This document shows positions 34,482 through 39,213 of a DNA stretch of 39,213 nt, piece after piece. The position numbers and the translations under genes were made by a program. The stretch lies in assembly GCA_031277885.1 (NCBI GenBank), contig JAITLM010000169.1, positions 1 to 39,213 of the forward strand, given 5' to 3'. Source of the stretch: Microbacterium sp. (GTDB lineage: Bacteria; Actinomycetota; Actinomycetes; Actinomycetales; Microbacteriaceae). Within the stretch, counting starts at the first letter, position 1, and every line of letters begins with the position of its first letter. A model generated the notes under the pieces. It was not told where the DNA came from. It worked only from the letters and a program-made list of their open reading frames with translations, and ran no database searches.

Positions 34482-34543
34482 CCGAGGCCGGATCCGCGCT
34501 CGCCGCTGAGCGGGGCCCGGATCCGCGCGTGGTCGTGCGGGCG

Positions 34544-35578
34544 TTACGGCGTCACGCGCTCGAGTTGCGTGATGAGGGCGCGGTGGTCGCTGCCGCCGGA
34601 GCCGGCAGGGAGGACCGCGGATCCGGTCGCGCGCCAGTGATCCGTGGCCATGACGTGGTCGATCGGGGCGCCGAGGAGCACCGGCACCGACGTCGGCCAG
34701 GTGCCGACGCCGCCGGAGCCGGAGCGCGATGCCGCATCGCGGCAGGCGCCGAGGTCCCCGCCGGCCGTGCCGAGCCCGCCCATGTGGTCGAGGGTGGCGT
34801 TGAAGTCGCCGGCGAGGATGACGTTCTTCCCGGCGGGGCACTGGTCGGCGACCCAGCGCAGATCCCGCGTCCAGTCCGCCATCTCGTCCTGGCGCGGGGC
34901 GACCGTGTGCACCGCGACGACCGTCGGCCCGTGGCCGTCGACCGGCATCACGACGGCGCTCGGCACCGAGGACGTGTTGCTGGTCCCGTCGGCGGAGGAC
35001 GGGATCACCGAGTAGTCGCCGAGCGCGGGCGAGATGAGCACCGTGGTCTGCCACGAGTCCGGTCCCTGGGTGACCTCGGGGCGGTACTGCACGTGATGCA
35101 CCCACATCGGGTGCCCTGCCTCGCGCAGCGTGAGCGCGATCTCCTCGCCCACGGCCTCGGTGGTCTCCGGCAGTGCCACGATGTCGGCCTTCTGGGCGAC
35201 GATCGTGTTCGCGATCTCGCTCGCCGACACCGCCTCTCCCGCGGTGTTCCAGGCGAGCACGCGCACGCTCGTCGCGGTCTTCTCCGGAAGCGCGTCGGCG
35301 GTGTCGACGCCGCGCAGGGCCAGGATGGCCGCCGAGGCGCCGCCGCCGAGCAGCGCCACGAGCGCGATCGACGCCGCGAAGCCGCGCAGCGGACGGGCGA
35401 TGAGGAGCAGCAGCGCCAGCACCAGGATCGCGCCGAACACGAGCACGAGCACCGCGCGCGAGGCCACGATCTGCGTGATCGGGAACGTCTGCTCGAGGTG
35501 GAAGAACTGCGGCCAGGTCACGACCGCCGTGGCGATCGCGAAGAGGACGGTGAGGAGGATCCCGATCAGTCGAAACAT
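34544..35578 (-). CDS. Membrane-anchored endonuclease/exonuclease/phosphatase family protein
   Basis: 344 residues. Three N-terminal helices (about 3-22, 40-61, 65-88) anchor an outward-facing EEP domain. Active-site segments: VLAWNTAGE (N111), ALPETTEAVG (E138), VHTVAP, GDFNATLDHM, DHVMATDHW and GGSDHRALI. The fold includes DNases, sphingomyelinases and inositol phosphatases. The membrane-anchored bacterial type resembles the YafD-like group, so the substrate could be a phosphodiester in lipid or nucleic acid. TAGGCT at 35587-35592 is a possible -10 with an 8-nt leader. Confidence 0.9.
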   Translation of the reverse strand: MFRLIGILLTVLFAIATAVVTWPQFFHLEQTFPITQIVASRAVLVLVFGAILVLALLLLIARPLRGFAASIALVALLGGGASAAILALRGVDTADALPEKTATSVRVLAWNTAGEAVSASEIANTIVAQKADIVALPETTEAVGEEIALTLREAGHPMWVHHVQYRPEVTQGPDSWQTTVLISPALGDYSVIPSSADGTSNTSSVPSAVVMPVDGHGPTVVAVHTVAPRQDEMADWTRDLRWVADQCPAGKNVILAGDFNATLDHMGGLGTAGGDLGACRDAASRSGSGGVGTWPTSVPVLLGAPIDHVMATDHWRATGSAVLPAGSGGSDHRALITQLERVTP

Positions 35579-35586
35579 CGCCTCCG

Positions 35587-35592
35587 AGCCTA
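35587..35592 (-). promoter_or_regulatory. Near-leaderless -10 box of EEP gene
   Basis: Minus-strand TAGGCT, 8 nt before ATG 35578; the intervening CGGAGGCG also holds a GGAGG. Confidence 0.45.
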
Positions 35593-35715
35593 GGCGAGCG
35601 GATCTGTGAGGGTTCTGGTGTGCGGCCCTGGATCCGCAGAGGGGCGCCCGGCGGTGCGGAGGCTCTCTCCGGCGGCGCGGCGCGGGGCGGGGCGGTCCAC
35701 GGGCGCGGGGATCGC

Positions 35716-35721
35716 TACGCT
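35716..35721 (+). promoter_or_regulatory. Leaderless -10 box of PHP gene
   Basis: TACGCT, 6 nt (CGGAGG) before ATG 35728. Confidence 0.55.
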
Positions 35722-35727
35722 CGGAGG

Positions 35728-36618
35728 ATGACCGATGCCGATCCGACGTCTCGCCCCGCCCTCTTCGACGGGCCGATCGATCTGCATCTGCACTCGAACC
35801 GCTCCGACGGCACGGAGGATCCGGCGACGCTCGTCGAGCGTGCCGCGCAGGAGGGGCTGCGCACGATCGCGCTCACCGACCACGACACGACGGTCGGATG
35901 GGTCGATGCGGCGGCGGCCGCGACCGCGCACGGCATGACGTTCATCCCCGGCATGGAGCTGTCCGCCAAGGACGGCTGGCGGAGCGTGCACGTGCTGGCC
36001 TACCTGTTCGACCCGGAGGATCCGGATCTGGCCGCCGAGACCGCCCGGATCCGCGAGGACCGCATCGGCAGGGCCGAGCGCATCGTGCGCGGCATCGCGC
36101 GCGACTATCCGCTGCGCTGGGAGGACGTCCTCGAGCAGACGGATCCGGGGGCGACGGTGGGGCGGCCGCACATCGCGGACGCGCTCGTCGCACGCGGCAT
36201 CGTGCGCGACCGCGGAGAGGCGTTCGACGGGATCCTGCACCCGCGTCAGGGATATTACGAGGCGCACTACGCGCCGGATCCGCTCACCGCGATCGAACTC
36301 GTCGTCGGGGCGGGGGGAGTGCCGGTGATCGCCCACCCCGCGGGGCGCGAGCGCATGACCGATGCGACGCTGCGGCGCCTGATCGACGCCGGCCTGGCCG
36401 GGCTCGAGATCGAGCATCGTGAGAACACGGCCGAGGGTCGCGCCTGGCTGCGCGGCATCGCCGCCGAGAACGACCTCATCGTGACCGGATCCAGCGACTA
36501 CCACGGTGCCGGCAAGCCGAACGTCCCCGGCGAGAACACCACGGATCCGGCGATGCTGCAGCGCATCATCGACAGCGGCTTCGGCTCGTCCCCGGTCTAC
36601 CCGGTCCGCTCCCGGTAG
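35728..36618 (+). CDS. PHP-domain phosphoesterase
   Basis: 296 residues from ATG 35728. A trinuclear-metal PHP fold: DLHLHSNRSDG (H20, H22, D27), LTDHDTT, then an insertion, HPAGRERM and SDYHG near the C-terminus. It resembles the YciV/RnaE... type stand-alone phosphoesterases that hydrolyse 3',5'-nucleoside bisphosphates or 5'-mononucleotides and may trim short RNAs; the exact substrate is uncertain. Lengths and motif order agree with that family. It ends 24 bp before palindrome copy 4. Confidence 0.9.
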   Translation: MTDADPTSRPALFDGPIDLHLHSNRSDGTEDPATLVERAAQEGLRTIALTDHDTTVGWVDAAAAATAHGMTFIPGMELSAKDGWRSVHVLAYLFDPEDPDLAAETARIREDRIGRAERIVRGIARDYPLRWEDVLEQTDPGATVGRPHIADALVARGIVRDRGEAFDGILHPRQGYYEAHYAPDPLTAIELVVGAGGVPVIAHPAGRERMTDATLRRLIDAGLAGLEIEHRENTAEGRAWLRGIAAENDLIVTGSSDYHGAGKPNVPGENTTDPAMLQRIIDSGFGSSPVYPVRSR

Positions 36619-36642
36619 CTGTCCGCGCCCGGCAACGGCAAC

Positions 36643-36721
36643 TGTCCGCGAGACTGCAAATGGGCGACGAGACTGCACTTCAGAGGTGCAGTCTCGTCGC
36701 CCAGATGGAGTCTCGCGGTCA
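36643..36721. repeat. 79-bp palindromic element, copy 4
   Basis: 34-11-34 layout with four arm mismatches, at positions 3, 14, 17 and 18. Both arms carry GGGCGACG, so the CC/GG asymmetry of the other copies is absent. It lies 24 bp after the PHP gene and 40 bp beyond the stop of the minus-strand DEAD-box helicase gene. A short direct repeat, CTGTCCGCG (36619-36627 and 36642-36650), overlaps its left edge. Confidence 0.92.
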
Positions 36722-36761
36722 GAGAGGAGCCTGACGCGGGGCAGGGACGAGCGCGGGCGGG

Positions 36762-38285
36762 TCAGGCGCCGGGCTGGGGGGCGCTGCCCGCGGCGGCACC
36801 GCCGGAGGGGCGGCGACGACGGCGGCGACGGCGCTGGGCGGCCGGCTTGCCGTCGTGGTGCTCCGCGCCCTGGCCGTCGTGCGTTCCGGATCCTTCGGCG
36901 GCGCGATCGGCGTCACCGGATCCCGAGGCCTTGGCGGCGGGAGCCTCGGCACCCTCGGCGAAGGTCGATCCGACCTCGCCCTCCGCGTTGCGGCGGCGAC
37001 GGCGGCGGCGCGTGCTGCCGTCGCTCGTGCCCTCGGCCGCCGCGTCGGAGGCGCGCTGCGGCTCGCGCTGCTTGCGCGCGGGCTTCTCGGACACCGGTGC
37101 GGTGACCAGACGGCCCTTGGTGCCGGCCGGGATGTTCAGGTCCTCGTAGAGGTGCGGGCTCGACGAGTAGGTCTCGATCGGCTCGGGCTGGCCGAACTCG
37201 AGTGCACGGTTGATGAGGGCCCACTTGTGCAGGTCCTCCCAGTCCACGAACGTGACGGCGATGCCGGTCTTGCCCGCGCGGCCGGTGCGGCCCGCGCGGT
37301 GCAGGTACGTCTTGTCCTCGTCCGGGATCGTGTGGTTGATCACGTGCGTGACGTCGTCCACGTCGATGCCGCGGGCGGCGACGTCGGTCGCGACGAGCAC
37401 GTCCTTCTTGCCCGCCTTGAACGCGGCCATCGAGCGCTCGCGCTGATCCTGGCCCATGTCGCCGTGCACGCCGCCGACGTTGAAGCCGCGGTCGTTGAGC
37501 TCATCGACGAGACGCTGCGCCGCGCGCTTGGTGCGCGTGAAGATCACGGTCTTGCCGCGGCCCTCGGCCTGGAGGATGCGGGCGATGACCTCGTCCTTGT
37601 CGAGCGAGTGCGCCCGGTAGACGAGGTGCTTGATGTTCGCCTGGGTGAGGCCCTCGTCGGGGTCGTTCGCGCGGATGTGGATCGGGTTCGTCATGAACCG
37701 GCGCGCGAGCGCCACGATCGGTCCCGGCATGGTCGCGGAGAACAGCTGCGTGTGACGCACCGCGGGGACCTTGGAGAAGATCTTCTCGATGTCGGCGAGG
37801 AAGCCGAGGTCGAGCATCTTGTCGGCCTCGTCGAGCACGACCTCGGTCGCGTGCGAGAGGTCGAGCAGACGCTGGTTGGCGAGGTCGATGAGACGGCCGG
37901 GGGTGCCGACGACGATCTGCGCGCCGGCCTTGAGCTGATCGATCTGGCCTTCGTACGCCTTGCCGCCGTAGATCGCGACCACGCTGGTCGAGCGGTTGCC
38001 GGTCAGCAGATCCATGTCCTCGTACACCTGCACCGCGAGCTCGCGGGTGGGGACGACGATGAGGGCCTTGACGCCGGGCTCGGGGTCGAGGCCCAGGCGC
38101 TGCACCACGGGGATGCCGAAGCCGAAGGTCTTTCCCGTGCCGGTCTTGGCCTGTCCGATGATGTCCTGGCCGGGCAGCCCCAGGGGGATGGTCTGCTCCT
38201 GGATCGGGAAGGCGTCGACGATGCCCTTCGCCGCGAGGGCGTCCACGATGTCCTGGTCGATGCCGAGATCGGCGAAAGAAGTCAC
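36762..38285 (-). CDS. DEAD-box ATP-dependent RNA helicase (CsdA/RhlE-like)
   Basis: 507 residues from GTG 38285 (MTSFADLGIDQDIVDALAAK), chosen because the motif begins there; an in-frame GTG at 38348 would add 21 residues with no conserved motif. Motifs: Q-motif FPIQE (26-30), AKTGTGKT (46-53), PTRELAVQV, TPGRLIDL, DEADKMLDLGF, SATMP, VATDVAARGIDV and HRAGRTGRAG. The tail from about residue 400 is basic and disordered (STRRRRRRRNAEGE, RRRRRRRRPSG) for RNA binding. Second DEAD-box helicase in the window; both genes are followed by a 79-bp palindrome. Confidence 0.94.
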   Translation of the reverse strand: MTSFADLGIDQDIVDALAAKGIVDAFPIQEQTIPLGLPGQDIIGQAKTGTGKTFGFGIPVVQRLGLDPEPGVKALIVVPTRELAVQVYEDMDLLTGNRSTSVVAIYGGKAYEGQIDQLKAGAQIVVGTPGRLIDLANQRLLDLSHATEVVLDEADKMLDLGFLADIEKIFSKVPAVRHTQLFSATMPGPIVALARRFMTNPIHIRANDPDEGLTQANIKHLVYRAHSLDKDEVIARILQAEGRGKTVIFTRTKRAAQRLVDELNDRGFNVGGVHGDMGQDQRERSMAAFKAGKKDVLVATDVAARGIDVDDVTHVINHTIPDEDKTYLHRAGRTGRAGKTGIAVTFVDWEDLHKWALINRALEFGQPEPIETYSSSPHLYEDLNIPAGTKGRLVTAPVSEKPARKQREPQRASDAAAEGTSDGSTRRRRRRRNAEGEVGSTFAEGAEAPAAKASGSGDADRAAEGSGTHDGQGAEHHDGKPAAQRRRRRRRRPSGGAAAGSAPQPGA

Positions 38286-38483
38286 AGTCTTTGATTGCCT
38301 GTCCGGCGGGCCTTGCGATCGCGGCGCCGCCTCGTTGATGGGGTCCACGCCGAATCCGTATGCACAGGCGCGGGGCTCCGATCCGTCGCCGGAGCGGGAT
38401 CCAGCCTACCGGAGCGGGCTCTTCTCGCCGGGATCGGATCGCTCAGGGTGCGCGCCGCCCCCGATCCGGCGGATCCGCTCCAC

Positions 38484-38489
38484 TAGGCT
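38484..38489 (+). promoter_or_regulatory. Leaderless -10 box of ferritin-like gene
   Basis: TAGGCT, 6 nt (GGGCGC) before GTG 38496. Confidence 0.55.
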
Positions 38490-38495
38490 GGGCGC

Positions 38496-39209
38496 GTGGT
38501 GAGGTGGTTCTGGCAGCGCGACAAGGCGCCGCGACGCACCCTGGTGCTCCGCTCCCGAGGCGACCTGGGCGACGCGACCCGCGTCGACTTCGCCGAGCTG
38601 GCGCCCGAGCTGAACACCTTCCTCGGCCAGGCCGCGTATCTGCAGCTGGGCTACTTCGAGACGCTCACCCGCCTCATCCGTGCGACGGACGATCTCGCCG
38701 AGAAGGAGATCCTGTCCCGCGCCGCCGGCGCCGCCCTCGCCAAGCACCACGCGATCGTCGCGATCATCGCCGCGCACGGCGACCGGCCGACCGAGGTGAT
38801 GCTCCCGTTCCGTGAGCAGCTGGACGCGTTCCGGCGGAAGACCCTCGGGCCGCGCATCGCGGAGACCATGCTCGCGGTGTACCTGACCGCCGGCATGCTC
38901 GACGACTTCTACATCGCGCTCGCATCCAGCTACGGCGAGACCGGGGCGGAGGTCGCCAGGATCCTCTCCGAGGCGGACGACCGGCACGAGATCATCGGGA
39001 TCGTGCAGGCGACGATCGCGAGCGACGAGCAGTGGCGCTCGCTGCTGTCGATGTGGGGACGCCGGCTCGTCGGCGACACGATCCTGGTGGCACGCGCCGC
39101 CCTGCGCCCGCACCTCCCCGGCGCCGAGAACGACCGCCTCGAGCCCGTGTTCACCGAGCTGATGGGCGCGCACGCCCGACGCATGGATGCGATGGGCCTC
39201 GCGTCCTAG
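38496..39209 (+). CDS. Ferritin-like fold protein
   Basis: 237 residues from GTG 38496; TAG at 39207-39209. Helical protein of the ferritin-like superfamily as annotated in many actinobacteria (relatives of tRNA-hydroxylase MiaE are in the same superfamily). Putative metal-site helices are LGQAAYLQLGYFETLTRLI, LAKHHAIVAIIAAH and EADDRHEIIGIVQATI, with Glu and His residues. Whether it really binds a di-iron centre is unproven. It is divergent from the helicase gene, 210 bp apart; that gap holds only a 10-bp direct repeat (38389-38398 and 38409-38418). Confidence 0.82.
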   Translation: MVRWFWQRDKAPRRTLVLRSRGDLGDATRVDFAELAPELNTFLGQAAYLQLGYFETLTRLIRATDDLAEKEILSRAAGAALAKHHAIVAIIAAHGDRPTEVMLPFREQLDAFRRKTLGPRIAETMLAVYLTAGMLDDFYIALASSYGETGAEVARILSEADDRHEIIGIVQATIASDEQWRSLLSMWGRRLVGDTILVARAALRPHLPGAENDRLEPVFTELMGAHARRMDAMGLAS

Positions 39210-39213
39210 CGAC

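Noticed and set aside
34488..34528. CCGGATCCGCGC repeated at 34488-34499 and 34517-34528 as regulatory site
   Set aside because: Between convergent gene ends, and GGATCC-type words are frequent across this window; no functional context.
38389..38418. CCGGAGCGGG direct repeat (two copies 20 bp apart) as operator
   Set aside because: Only two short GC-rich copies, far from any identified promoter element; may be chance in high-GC DNA.

Overview
The window reads as a chromosomal segment from a high-GC actinobacterium, most likely Microbacterium or another Microbacteriaceae genus. Supporting signs are strong G/C preference at third codon positions, a fused two-domain dipeptide-type ABC ATPase, the actinobacterial DapD and DUF3117 proteins, and many genes whose -10 box lies only 6-8 nt before the start codon (leaderless mRNAs). 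I see no rRNA, tRNA, CRISPR array, insertion sequence or prophage. Gene density is high and no gene-free gap exceeds 300 bp.

Layout. 1-4987: end of a peptide-type ABC uptake operon (binding protein, two permeases, fused ATPase) and a PH-domain membrane protein. 5031-7099: two copies of a 79-bp palindrome bracketing an AbiEi/DUF559-like gene, then a CPBP-family membrane protein. 7203-12737: typA, a flavin monooxygenase/TetR pair, and an XRE-cupin regulator divergent from azlCD. 12747-16066: small membrane protein, 7Fe ferredoxin, dapC, citrate synthase. 16257-20010: DEAD-box helicase, MFS exporter and its divergent TetR regulator. 20047-23674: dapD divergent from dapE, a PIG-V-like mannosyltransferase, and the DUF3117 gene. 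23746-30697: methyltransferase, tatB, mrp, DUF1003, MgtE_N/CBS protein, YflT-like protein, alpha/beta hydrolase and MalY-type lyase. 30857-39209: aminopeptidase P, secreted subtilisin, DUF3054 protein, membrane EEP phosphatase, PHP phosphoesterase, second DEAD-box helicase, ferritin-like protein.

The genes typA, ferredoxin, dapC-type aminotransferase, dapD/dapE, DUF3117, methyltransferase, tatB, mrp, DUF1003, MgtE_N/CBS and YflT follow an order I recall from Mycobacterium tuberculosis (Rv1165 to Rv1234), with accessory modules between them. DapC, DapD and DapE are three steps of the succinylase route to meso-diaminopimelate and lysine. TatB serves protein export.

The most unusual signal is a family of four palindromic elements (5031-5109, 6210-6288, 16156-16234, 36643-36721). 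Each is exactly 79 bp (34-nt arm, 11-nt centre, 34-nt arm), intergenic, and placed 3-40 bp beyond the stop codon of a minus-strand gene. Some positions change in a base-pair-preserving way between copies. A structurally similar but unrelated palindrome lies at 30743-30830. Other regulatory sites of note are the divergent XRE/azlC and MFS/TetR promoters with embedded palindromes, and a near-consensus promoter for the subtilisin gene.
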